A stretch of DNA of 7,514 nt from Prevotellaceae bacterium (lineage in GTDB: Bacteria > Bacteroidota > Bacteroidia > Bacteroidales > UBA932): contig JAITQQ010000024.1 in assembly GCA_031288855.1 (NCBI GenBank), positions 1 to 7,514 on the forward strand. Direction: 5' to 3'. Below, piece after piece: positions 1 through 6,238 of this stretch. The notes under the pieces are model-generated. The model had not been told where the DNA came from. It did no database searches and was given only the letters and a program-made list of their open reading frames with translations. Every line of letters starts with the position of its first letter. Within the stretch, counting starts at the first letter, position 1. Both the position numbers and the translations under genes were made by a program.

Positions 1-1818
1 GTATTCTTTAAAGGAATTAAATGGATACAAAAACGCCTGAAACCGGGCGCGGAATATATTGTTTTTGGGAAACCCAGTGATTTTCGGGGAAAGATAAATA
101 TCGTGCATCCTGAAATTGATGACCCCTCCGATGAGAAGAGCGGCATACAATCGGTGCTGCAAGGTGTTTACCACAGTACCGAAGCGCTACAGAATAACGG
201 ATTGGGGCTGCGCGCTTTCTTGAAACTGCAAGCCAATTTAGCTACTGCCATATCCGGGAAGATAACCGAAACGCTTCCTGCCTGGCTTTTGGAAAAAGAA
301 CGTTTAATGCCTTTGCCGGATGCTTTGTATCACGTACATTTTCCGCAAAGCGCCGAACGCCTTGCCCAGGCGCGCTATCGCCTGAAATTTGAAGAACTTT
401 TTTATATCCAACTGGGGTTGCTCAGGCAACAGCTGCTGCGCCGGAATACCACGCCGGGCTTCGTTTTCTATCGCGTGGGCGATTATTTCAACGCCTGCTA
501 CAAACAACTTCCTTTCCCGCTTACCGGCGCACAGGCAAAGGTTATTCGTGAAATTCATAAGGATATGAAAAGCGGAAAACAGATGAACCGTTTGTTGCAG
601 GGCGATGTGGGCAGTGGAAAAACACTGGTGGCTTTGTTGTGCGCCCTCATTGCCAACGACAACGGCTATCAGGCCGCTATCATGGCGCCTACCGAAATAC
701 TGGCGCAGCAACACTACGAAAGTATTTCGAAATTCATTGAAGGAACAAACATCCGCGTGGGCTTGCTGACCGGCTCTACGAAGAAGAAAGGCCGGCGCGA
801 GTTGTCGGAACAGTTGCTCGACGGCTCTTTGCACCTTTTGGTGGGCACGCATGCCCTTATTGAAGATGGGGTGCAGTTTAAAAACCTCGGCTTTGTGGTC
901 ATTGACGAGCAGCATCGTTTTGGCGTGGAGCAGCGGGCGCGCCTTTGGCGAAAGAACGAACGGCCGCCGCACGTGTTGGTGATGACGGCCACGCCCATTC
1001 CGCGTACGCTGGCCATGACGCTCTATGGCGACCTCGACGTGTCGATTATTGACGAACTGCCACCCGGCCGGCAACCGGTGAGAACAGGGCATCGTTACGA
1101 AAATAAACGAGGGCGCGTTTTTAGTTTTATGAAAGAGCAGATTAAAGCCGGCCGCCAGATTTATGTGGTTTACCCGCTCATCAGGGAATCCGAAAAGATG
1201 GATTACCGGAACCTGGAAGACGGCTATGAAATCATCACGCAGGCCTTTCCTCCTCCGGAATACGTTACAGTGGTGGTGCATGGGAAAATGACGGCCGAAG
1301 ATAAAGCCGCCAACATGCAGCTTTTTGTGAAAGGGCAAGCCCATATTATGGTGGCCACGTCTGTAATTGAAGTGGGCGTGAATGTGCCCAACGCTACCGT
1401 GATGGTGATCGAGAGCGCCGAACGTTTCGGACTGTCGCAGTTGCACCAGTTGCGCGGGCGCGTGGGGCGCGGCGCTGCACAGTCATACTGTATTTTGATG
1501 ACCGGCTACGAACTTTCTGCCGATTCCAGGGAACGTATGAAATTAATGACTTCTACCAACAACGGTTTTGAAATAGCCGAGGCCGACCTGCAACTTCGCG
1601 GGCCCGGCAACATGGAAGGTACTCAACAGAGTGGCATGCCCATCAACTTAAAAATAGCCAGTTTGGTTGAAGATGGACCGGTGCTGGAACACGTGCGAAA
1701 TCTCGCCGATGCCATTTTAAAGCAGGACCCCGGTTTATCTTCCGAAAAAAATGCGTTACTTTGTATCCGGTTACAACAAATAAAATCATCAATGGCTGAT
1801 TATAGCGAAATCAGTTGA
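1..1818 (+). CDS. recG: ATP-dependent DNA helicase RecG (5' truncated by window edge)
   Basis: RecG is a double-stranded-DNA translocase that regresses stalled replication forks and processes Holliday junctions in the cytoplasm. The reading frame is open from base 1, so the GTG at 103 is an internal valine and not the start. 605 residues are visible, and with a usual length near 700 about 95 N-terminal residues are missing. The first ~120 visible residues fit the end of the OB-fold wedge domain. Superfamily 2 motifs follow in order: Walker A GDVGSGKT (601-624), the DEQH box (904-915), TATPIPRTL (985-1011) and motif VI QLRGRVGRG (1447-1473). The RecG-type motif ADLQLRGPG lies after motif VI (about 1582-1608). 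The C-terminus DYSEIS resembles other Bacteroidota RecG proteins. No key residue is missing. The DUF3108 gene starts 3 nt after the stop, suggesting one transcript. The long antisense frame inside it is a shadow. Confidence 0.97.
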   Translation, partial: VFFKGIKWIQKRLKPGAEYIVFGKPSDFRGKINIVHPEIDDPSDEKSGIQSVLQGVYHSTEALQNNGLGLRAFLKLQANLATAISGKITETLPAWLLEKERLMPLPDALYHVHFPQSAERLAQARYRLKFEELFYIQLGLLRQQLLRRNTTPGFVFYRVGDYFNACYKQLPFPLTGAQAKVIREIHKDMKSGKQMNRLLQGDVGSGKTLVALLCALIANDNGYQAAIMAPTEILAQQHYESISKFIEGTNIRVGLLTGSTKKKGRRELSEQLLDGSLHLLVGTHALIEDGVQFKNLGFVVIDEQHRFGVEQRARLWRKNERPPHVLVMTATPIPRTLAMTLYGDLDVSIIDELPPGRQPVRTGHRYENKRGRVFSFMKEQIKAGRQIYVVYPLIRESEKMDYRNLEDGYEIITQAFPPPEYVTVVVHGKMTAEDKAANMQLFVKGQAHIMVATSVIEVGVNVPNATVMVIESAERFGLSQLHQLRGRVGRGAAQSYCILMTGYELSADSRERMKLMTSTNNGFEIAEADLQLRGPGNMEGTQQSGMPINLKIASLVEDGPVLEHVRNLADAILKQDPGLSSEKNALLCIRLQQIKSSMADYSEIS

Positions 1819-1821
1819 GTT

Positions 1822-2658
1822 ATGCGAAAATTTTTTCTGACGATATTTTCCTGTTGGATTTTCAGCGTGCTTGCGGCGCAGCCGGCCGATTCCACTTGCC
1901 TGCCGCTAAGGACATTCACTGCTAATGATTTGTCGTTCAAATCGGGCGAGCGCTTAACGCTTATAGCCGCTTACCACTGGGGGCTCGTTGACGCCGATGT
2001 GGGCGAAGCTATCATGACGGTAGAAGAAGAAAGCTTTCGCGACACCCATTATTTTTATGCACGCGCTTATGCGAAAACATACCGCTTCTGGGATAATTTT
2101 TTTGAAGTCCGCGATGTGTATGAAGCGCGTTTTTTTACCCACGACCTTCGCCCCATTTATTTTTACCGGGATATTAGAGAAGGCGGCTACCGCATCAGGA
2201 ATACCTTTTTTTTCAATAGCGATTATTCCATTAACATGTCGGTGCAGAAATATGACAGGCCGCCTCGTGACACCATCATGCAGGGACATTCCTGCACGTA
2301 TGATTTCATAAGCCTTTTCTTCAATGCACGCAACATGGATTTTTCATCTCTTTCCCAGGGGAAGACGTATCCTTACTCTTTCGTCATTGACCGGGAAAAG
2401 TATAACCTCTGGTTTCACTACGTGGGCAAAGAAGAAAAAAAGATTGATAAAATCGGCACGTTCCGGTGTCTGAAATTTATCGTTAAACTCATCGCGGGAG
2501 AAGTGTTTGACGGAAAAAACAACCTGTATATCTGGATTTCCGATGATGACAATCACATTCCGCTATATATTGAAACGCCTGTTATTGTGGGTAGAGTTTC
2601 GGCGCGGCTGGGACGTTATGAAAATTTGAAATACCCCTTAACCAGTAAAATAAAATAA
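1822..2658 (+). CDS. DUF3108 family exported protein
   Basis: This 278-residue protein begins with a clear signal peptide: charged MRK, a hydrophobic stretch (residues 4-17) and a likely cleavage after SVLAA (residue 19). The mature protein should be periplasmic or attached to the outer membrane. I see no lipobox, so it is probably not a lipoprotein. The body, starting at FKSGERLTLIAAYHWG, has the DUF3108 pattern: a beta-rich domain with many aromatic residues, a central YDFISLFFNAR segment and a C-terminal stretch ending in GRYENLKYPL. The family has no well-established biochemical role, so none is assigned. The ATG at 1822 is chosen because it gives the signal peptide directly. There is no Shine-Dalgarno sequence in the 3-nt gap after recG. 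Its TAA overlaps the next ATG by one base (TAATG, 2656-2660), a sign of translational coupling. Confidence 0.88.
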   Translation: MRKFFLTIFSCWIFSVLAAQPADSTCLPLRTFTANDLSFKSGERLTLIAAYHWGLVDADVGEAIMTVEEESFRDTHYFYARAYAKTYRFWDNFFEVRDVYEARFFTHDLRPIYFYRDIREGGYRIRNTFFFNSDYSINMSVQKYDRPPRDTIMQGHSCTYDFISLFFNARNMDFSSLSQGKTYPYSFVIDREKYNLWFHYVGKEEKKIDKIGTFRCLKFIVKLIAGEVFDGKNNLYIWISDDDNHIPLYIETPVIVGRVSARLGRYENLKYPLTSKIK

Positions 2659-2945
2659 TGAATACCGATAAAATTACCGCTTCCGAAAGTGCGCCGGCCT
2701 GCGCCGGTTGCCACACTGCTTCGTGCCCCCTGTCGGAGGTCGAGCGTAAAAAAAATCCGGCGCCCCGCACATGGTACTTCTGTTTGGCGCTGATACTTCT
2801 AATGTATGTGCTTCTATTTTTATTCCGCAGCCATATTCCCGAGCCGTGGACAGCGTTGATTGCCGTGGCTTTGTTGGCCGTTTACCGCGTGTTGCGCCAT
2901 TGGCTGCATCCATCCGTAAAACGCACTCATTTGATTAAGTCGTAA
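2658..2945 (+). CDS. Small Cys-rich two-helix membrane protein, unknown function
   Basis: This 95-residue protein is not recognised as a named family. Its N-terminal ~35 residues are soluble and hold C15, C18, H19 and C23 in the pattern CxxCHxxxxC-type spacing (CAGCHTASC), followed by a charged stretch EVERKKN. Two hydrophobic segments follow, at about residues 39-56 and 64-79, joined by a short loop RSHIPEP. The tail is basic (RVLRHW...VKRTHLIKS). Positive charge before the first helix and after the second suggests both ends, and so the cysteines, face the cytoplasm. There is no signal peptide, which argues against a haem c role for CAGCH. The cysteines could bind a metal or an Fe-S cluster or act in redox; that is inference. 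The layout, Cys motif then a two-helix hairpin, loosely recalls RseC proteins, but no sequence match is claimed. It is real by context: a 1-nt overlap with the gene before, and trkA 25 nt after. Confidence 0.8.
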   Translation: MNTDKITASESAPACAGCHTASCPLSEVERKKNPAPRTWYFCLALILLMYVLLFLFRSHIPEPWTALIAVALLAVYRVLRHWLHPSVKRTHLIKS

Positions 2946-2970
2946 TAAAATTCGATTAATTCGCAGTACA

Positions 2971-4317
2971 ATGAAAATCGTAATAGCAGGAGCAGGCGAG
3001 GTGGGCAGCCACCTTGCCATGATGTTGGGCGAAGAACGCCACTCCATCACCGTCATTGACCACGACGAAGACCGCTTGCGTAAAGTGGCGGAAGCGGTGG
3101 ATTTGATGGTTATCCATGGCATGTCCACTTCTATTGCCACGCTTGAGCAGGCCCATGTCGATAAGGCCGATTTGTTTATTGCCGTAAGCCCTTCGGTGGA
3201 ACAGGATATGAATGTGGTGAGCGCCGCATTTGCCAAGCGCATGGGCGCGAAGAAAGTCATTGCGCGGATTAATAATGATGAATATCTGCGGCCCGAACAC
3301 AATGCCACATTTACCGATTTGGGAATTGACTACCTGTTCTATCCCGAAAAAAATGCGGTGGTGGAAATCCTCAACCTGTTGTCCCAAACCGGAACTACCG
3401 AATTTATGGATTTCTCTGGCGGGCATTTGCAGCTCATTGCCTATAAATTGGAAGCGCGCGCTCCCATCATTAACAAAACCTTGCGGGAGGTATCTAAAAG
3501 CAATAGCATAGATTATCGTGCGGTGGCTATTGCGCGCAACGGCAAAACGATTATCCCCACAGGAGACGATAAATTCAAGGAAGACGATTTGGTGTTTATC
3601 GTTACTAACAAAGAAGGGCTTCGGGACGCCTTAAAGAATTCGGGCAAGTCGAATATCAATGTGCGCAAAGTGCTTATTTTAGGCGGCACGCGTATCGGCG
3701 TCATGCTTGCGGCGGCGTTGGAAGGGAAGGTTGAACAAGTCAAGTTGATTGATTCCGACAGGGAACATTGTGAAAAGTTGGCCGAAGAATTGCCGGAGAC
3801 CCTTATTATATGCGGCGACATTCGCAATACCGATCTGCTCATGGAAGAAGATATTTGCAATATCGACGCATTTGTGGCGGTTACCGGAAGTTCCGAAACC
3901 AACATCCTGTCGTGCGTTTTTGCCAAGCGCATGGGCGTGAAGAAAACCATTGCCGAGATTGAAAATATCGACTACATCCGGTTGGCCGAAAATATGGGCG
4001 TAGATACCATTATCAATAAAAAAATCATTACGGCCGGGCGCATTTTCCGTTTTACCATGGGCTCTAACGTGCAATCCATCCGGCTGCTTAACGGCTCGGA
4101 GGCCGAAGTGCTTGAATTTATTGTGAAGTCGGGAAGCCCTGTGTCCAAAGGAAAAATCAGGGACATTGGCTTTCCGAAAAACGCGGTTATCGGCGGAGTG
4201 GTGCGCGGCAATACCAATTTTATTGCAGTTGGCGACAGCGAAATAAAACCCTACGACCGGGTAGTGGTGGTAGCCCTGCCGTCGTCTATTCCCAAGGTGA
4301 GTAAATTTTTTGAATAG
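2971..4317 (+). CDS. trkA: Trk K+ transport system peripheral subunit TrkA
   Basis: TrkA is the cytoplasmic NAD(H)- or nucleotide-binding ring that gates the TrkH/TrkG K+ channel. At 448 residues it has the normal length and the duplicated layout RCK_N (about 1-120), RCK_C (145-225), RCK_N (231-345) and RCK_C (365-448). The first Rossmann site is complete: GAGEVG at 7-12 and the acidic residue D30 at the end of strand 2. The second site reads GGTRIG (238-243) with D261, so the middle glycine of GxGxxG is threonine. The two RCK_N copies share FAKRMGxKK at residues 87-95 and 317-325, nearly identical in DNA too. The ATG at 2971 is supported by the Rossmann strand starting at residue 2. The upstream 25 nt are AT-rich, with no Shine-Dalgarno and only a weak promoter resemblance. 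No trkH is visible nearby. The gene is convergent with glsB. Confidence 0.96.
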   Translation: MKIVIAGAGEVGSHLAMMLGEERHSITVIDHDEDRLRKVAEAVDLMVIHGMSTSIATLEQAHVDKADLFIAVSPSVEQDMNVVSAAFAKRMGAKKVIARINNDEYLRPEHNATFTDLGIDYLFYPEKNAVVEILNLLSQTGTTEFMDFSGGHLQLIAYKLEARAPIINKTLREVSKSNSIDYRAVAIARNGKTIIPTGDDKFKEDDLVFIVTNKEGLRDALKNSGKSNINVRKVLILGGTRIGVMLAAALEGKVEQVKLIDSDREHCEKLAEELPETLIICGDIRNTDLLMEEDICNIDAFVAVTGSSETNILSCVFAKRMGVKKTIAEIENIDYIRLAENMGVDTIINKKIITAGRIFRFTMGSNVQSIRLLNGSEAEVLEFIVKSGSPVSKGKIRDIGFPKNAVIGGVVRGNTNFIAVGDSEIKPYDRVVVVALPSSIPKVSKFFE

Positions 4318-4319
4318 TT

Positions 4320-4339
4320 GTTGCGCGGAAGTGCGCAAC
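4320..4339. terminator. Hairpin between convergent trkA and glsB, probable bidirectional terminator
   Basis: A perfect 7-bp GC-rich inverted repeat, GTTGCGC and GCGCAAC, encloses a 6-nt loop and fills most of the 25-bp gap between the trkA and glsB stop codons. Its position suits ending transcripts from both sides. There is no T-tract after the stem in either direction, so it is not a textbook intrinsic terminator. It could also act as a 3'-end stabiliser. A second hairpin lies a few bases to the right. Confidence 0.55.
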
Positions 4340-4342
4340 CTG

Positions 4343-5296
4343 TTAGCGCTGCACCCACCAGCGCGTGCGCAGCCGTTGTGCCATGCGGCGTACAGGCGCT
4401 GTGTAGCGTTCTATTTTTTCCGCATAAATGTCGTTGATTTTTATCAGAATGCCGGTTTCTTCCACGTCCCCGAAGAATGGATTTATAGCCGTTCCGAATA
4501 CCCGCATGGAGGGCGAAATCTTCATGTAAGAATTGATTAGCGGGGGAATATTTTCACCCAGCGCACGCACTTCCCGTTGCAGAATAACATAATCTTCCTT
4601 GTAATTATTTCCCACAAAAAGTTGTTTCATGTATGCTTCATCCGTATCGGTTTGCAAGGGATGCATGGGTTTTACCAAATCGTCGTGGTCGAAAAAATGC
4701 TTGCGGAGAAAATATAATAAAATGTTACGCGCTTCTACATTATACGACACGTACATGGTTACCTTTCCAAAGAAATAATTTACTTCGGGATAGCGCAACA
4801 CCAATGCGCCCAAGCCGTCCCACAAATTGTCGAGCGCATAGAGCCCCTTGCTTTTCAACTGTGTACTTTGGTAATTGGGCTGAACAAATGAGCGCCCGAG
4901 CTCAATAGTGCGCGGCAAATATTTGTCCACAAATTTTTCGGAAAACGAAAATATTTCCGAAGTAGCCAATTCGTGTATGGTCACATTGCCCGCGTAGATA
5001 TACCGGTATCCGCCCAATATTTCTTTTGCCTTCGGGTCCCACACGATTAATTGTTGGTAAGGGTGGTCTTCATTGGTATCGAAATCGTCAATGTCCACGC
5101 TTTTCCCGGTGCCGCCGCCCGCCGCCCGGAACGATATTTCACGCAGCCGCCCAATCTCCAACATAATGTTCGGCGAATCGTGGGCGGTAACCACATATAA
5201 TTTATTGCCTCCGTTATTTGTATAGCGCACAAATTTTTCGGCAGTCAATTCATGTATAATGTCTTTTCGGCTAATCGGCGGAATTACAGCTTCCAT
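4343..5296 (-). CDS. glsB: GNAT-fold N-acyltransferase, GlsB/OlsB-like (glycine lipid synthesis)
   Basis: This 317-residue protein belongs to the OlsB/GlsB acyltransferase family (hemolysin-like GNAT, Acetyltransf_5 type). In Bacteroides, GlsB transfers a 3-hydroxyacyl group from acyl carrier protein to the amino group of glycine, the first step to glycine lipids. Signature segments in order are REISFR (52-57) running into AAGGGTGKSVDIDDFD (58-73), LIVWDP (83-88), LGGYRY (94-99), IELGRSFVQPNYQS (131-144), KGLYALDNLWDGLGAL (150-165), FFGKVTMY (175-182) and PPLINSYMKISPSMRVFGTA. The last segment is typical of the longer Bacteroidota members. The ATG at 5296 has no Shine-Dalgarno and follows an AT-rich leader. 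It lies 25 nt after the glsA stop, so both are probably one transcript. A related ornithine- or serine-using enzyme cannot be excluded, since the acceptor amino acid is inferred from family resemblance. Cytoplasmic, likely membrane-associated. Confidence 0.85.
   Translation of the reverse strand: MEAVIPPISRKDIIHELTAEKFVRYTNNGGNKLYVVTAHDSPNIMLEIGRLREISFRAAGGGTGKSVDIDDFDTNEDHPYQQLIVWDPKAKEILGGYRYIYAGNVTIHELATSEIFSFSEKFVDKYLPRTIELGRSFVQPNYQSTQLKSKGLYALDNLWDGLGALVLRYPEVNYFFGKVTMYVSYNVEARNILLYFLRKHFFDHDDLVKPMHPLQTDTDEAYMKQLFVGNNYKEDYVILQREVRALGENIPPLINSYMKISPSMRVFGTAINPFFGDVEETGILIKINDIYAEKIERYTAPVRRMAQRLRTRWWVQR
4346..4364. terminator. Second hairpin overlapping the 3' end of glsB
   Basis: A 6-bp perfect inverted repeat, GCGCTG and CAGCGC, with a 7-nt loop lies in the last codons and just short of the stop of glsB. 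It is 6 bp from the junction hairpin. It may help stop rightward transcripts from trkA entering glsB, but it is coding sequence and could be chance in a GC-rich stretch. No T-tract follows. Confidence 0.25.
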
Positions 5297-5321
5297 ATTC
5301 GATATATAAAAAAATTAAGCA

Positions 5322-6164
5322 TTAAGAAGGAGGCGACATGGCATACACTTCTTCCCTTACCATCTGTGTCCATTGGCCTAAAGTCTTTTGCCTGTCAAAG
5401 GTTTGATAAGGGATAGGTTTGCCGAAATACACATTGTAATTTGCTTTTTTCTGTTTAAAAAACTCATGAGGCAAATAAAACATTTCGATGTTTGCCTTTA
5501 TTCCCAAACGTTTTCTGAAATTTCCAACGCGATAAAAAAAGTCTGAGTTGTGTCCTTGGAAATACACCGGTACAATGTCGCGCCGGTACTGGATGGCCTT
5601 TTGCACGAAATTGCGTTTCCACGGCAGGTCGGTAATTTTTCCTTTGATGCGGCGCGAGCACAATCCCGCCGGGAAATAGAGCACTTGTGTTTCGGATGCG
5701 GCGTAAGTAGCGTCGATGCGTGCGGCATACTCGGCCGATTGACGGCCGTGTTTGTTGACCGGCACAAACAGCGGCGCAAGCGGTTTCAAGTGCATCAGCA
5801 GGTCATTTACAATAAATTTAATGTCTTTGAAACGCTTGCCGATGGCGCTCATTAATATCAAGCCGTCGAATGCGCCAAGCGGGTGGTTGGAGGCAAAAAT
5901 GTAACGGCCGCCGGCAGGAATGTCATCCAACCCGTAAGCCGTGTAATGCGCTTCCCAGTGTTGCTCAATGATGGCATTCACGAAATCGAGCCCCGAATGG
6001 TCTTTCCCATACGTGTGAATAACATAGTTCACTTCGTCTTGGTGAATGATACGTTTAACATAGTTCAGCATAAAACGCGGTATCCATTTTAGCAACGCCG
6101 GGTTTTTCGATGCAATAAGCTTATCGATATTAATAAATTCCGGAATCGAAGGGTCGTTGTACAT
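5322..6164 (-). CDS. glsA: PlsC-type O-acyltransferase, GlsA-like (glycine lipid synthesis)
   Basis: This 280-residue lysophospholipid-acyltransferase-fold protein (LPLAT, often annotated as hemolysin) would O-acylate the 3-hydroxyl of N-acyl glycine made by GlsB, giving the diacylated glycine lipid. Visible motifs are the catalytic SNHPLGAFDG (92-101) with H94 and D100, FPAGLCSRR (164-172) in place of the usual FPEGxRS, and VPVYFQGHNSDFF (198-210). Five residues separate the catalytic H and D, where classical PlsC has four. The segment VPVNKHGRQSAEYA (134-147) also fits this subfamily. No signal peptide or clear transmembrane helix is seen; the protein is likely peripheral on the inner membrane. 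The ATG at 6164 sits about 20 nt after a TAACTTTG promoter element and has no Shine-Dalgarno. glsB follows 25 nt downstream. The GlsA role rests mainly on the glsB pairing; a general 1-acylglycerol-3-phosphate acyltransferase is the alternative. Confidence 0.8.
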   Translation of the reverse strand: MYNDPSIPEFINIDKLIASKNPALLKWIPRFMLNYVKRIIHQDEVNYVIHTYGKDHSGLDFVNAIIEQHWEAHYTAYGLDDIPAGGRYIFASNHPLGAFDGLILMSAIGKRFKDIKFIVNDLLMHLKPLAPLFVPVNKHGRQSAEYAARIDATYAASETQVLYFPAGLCSRRIKGKITDLPWKRNFVQKAIQYRRDIVPVYFQGHNSDFFYRVGNFRKRLGIKANIEMFYLPHEFFKQKKANYNVYFGKPIPYQTFDRQKTLGQWTQMVREEVYAMSPPS

Positions 6165-6180
6165 GGATAAATGTCTGAAC

Positions 6181-6211
6181 TTGCAAAGTTACATAAAATT
6201 ATTTACCTTTG
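6181..6211 (+). promoter_or_regulatory. Promoter of prfA, Bacteroidota type
   Basis: TTG (6181-6183) is followed after 20 bp by TACCTTTG (6204-6211), a full match to the -7 element TAnnTTTG; the -33 box matches three of four bases (CTTG). The prfA ATG is 27 nt beyond, so the mRNA should begin around 6216-6220. It is interleaved with the glsA promoter on the other strand. Confidence 0.72.
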
Positions 6212-6214
6212 CAA
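6181..6214. repeat. Inverted repeat joining the two divergent promoters
   Basis: TTGCAAAGTTA (6181-6191) and TACCTTTGCAA (6204-6214) are inverted copies matching at 10 of 11 positions, with 8 perfect bp at the outer ends and a 12-bp AT-rich centre. Each arm carries the -7 element of one promoter and borders or contains the -33 box of the other. It could also be an operator for a dimeric regulator. Confidence 0.7.
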
Positions 6215-6215
6215 A
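6184..6215 (-). promoter_or_regulatory. Promoter of glsA-glsB, Bacteroidota type
   Basis: Read on the minus strand, TTTG (6215-6212) is followed after 20 bp by TAACTTTG (6191-6184), a full match to the Bacteroidota -7 element TAnnTTTG with the right -33 spacing. The glsA ATG begins 19 nt further on, giving a very short leader. It overlaps the prfA promoter almost completely. Confidence 0.72.
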
Positions 6216-6225
6216 CCTTATGATG

Positions 6226-6230
6226 AAGGA
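6226..6230 (+). promoter_or_regulatory. Shine-Dalgarno-like site for prfA
   Basis: AAGGA ends 8 nt before the ATG at 6239, a normal spacing. It is the only such site before a gene start in this window, where the other starts have none, as is usual in Bacteroidota. It supports 6239 over the out-of-frame ATG at 6235. Confidence 0.5.
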
Positions 6231-6238
6231 ATAAATGC

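Noticed and set aside
103..105. GTG at 103 as the recG start
   Set aside because: The frame is open upstream to base 1 and encodes plausible RecG wedge-domain sequence, so the gene is cut by the window edge.
304..1446. A 380-codon open frame on the minus strand inside recG
   Set aside because: It is fully antisense to a helicase with all motifs in order; the translation is rich in His, Arg and Phe without any domain, as expected of a GC-biased shadow frame.
2700..2714. CAGCH as a cytochrome c haem-binding site
   Set aside because: The motif is at residues 15-19 with no signal peptide before it and is predicted to be cytoplasmic, where c-type haem is not attached.
2930..2963. Promoter directly before trkA (TTTG then TTAATTCG)
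   Set aside because: The -7 candidate has two mismatches in the conserved positions and the spacing is 22 bp; read-through from upstream is more likely.
3679..4338. Minus-strand open frame of 219 codons across trkA
   Set aside because: It is antisense to clear RCK domains and has no recognisable features of its own.
4310..4540. Rightward frame after trkA overlapping glsB
   Set aside because: It runs antisense over the conserved GlsB C-terminus and has no start context or domain.
5096..5122. Walker A-like AGGGTGKS in GlsB
   Set aside because: It fits the P-loop pattern by chance; the segment is the family signature loop of GlsB-type acyltransferases and there is no ATPase fold or Walker B.
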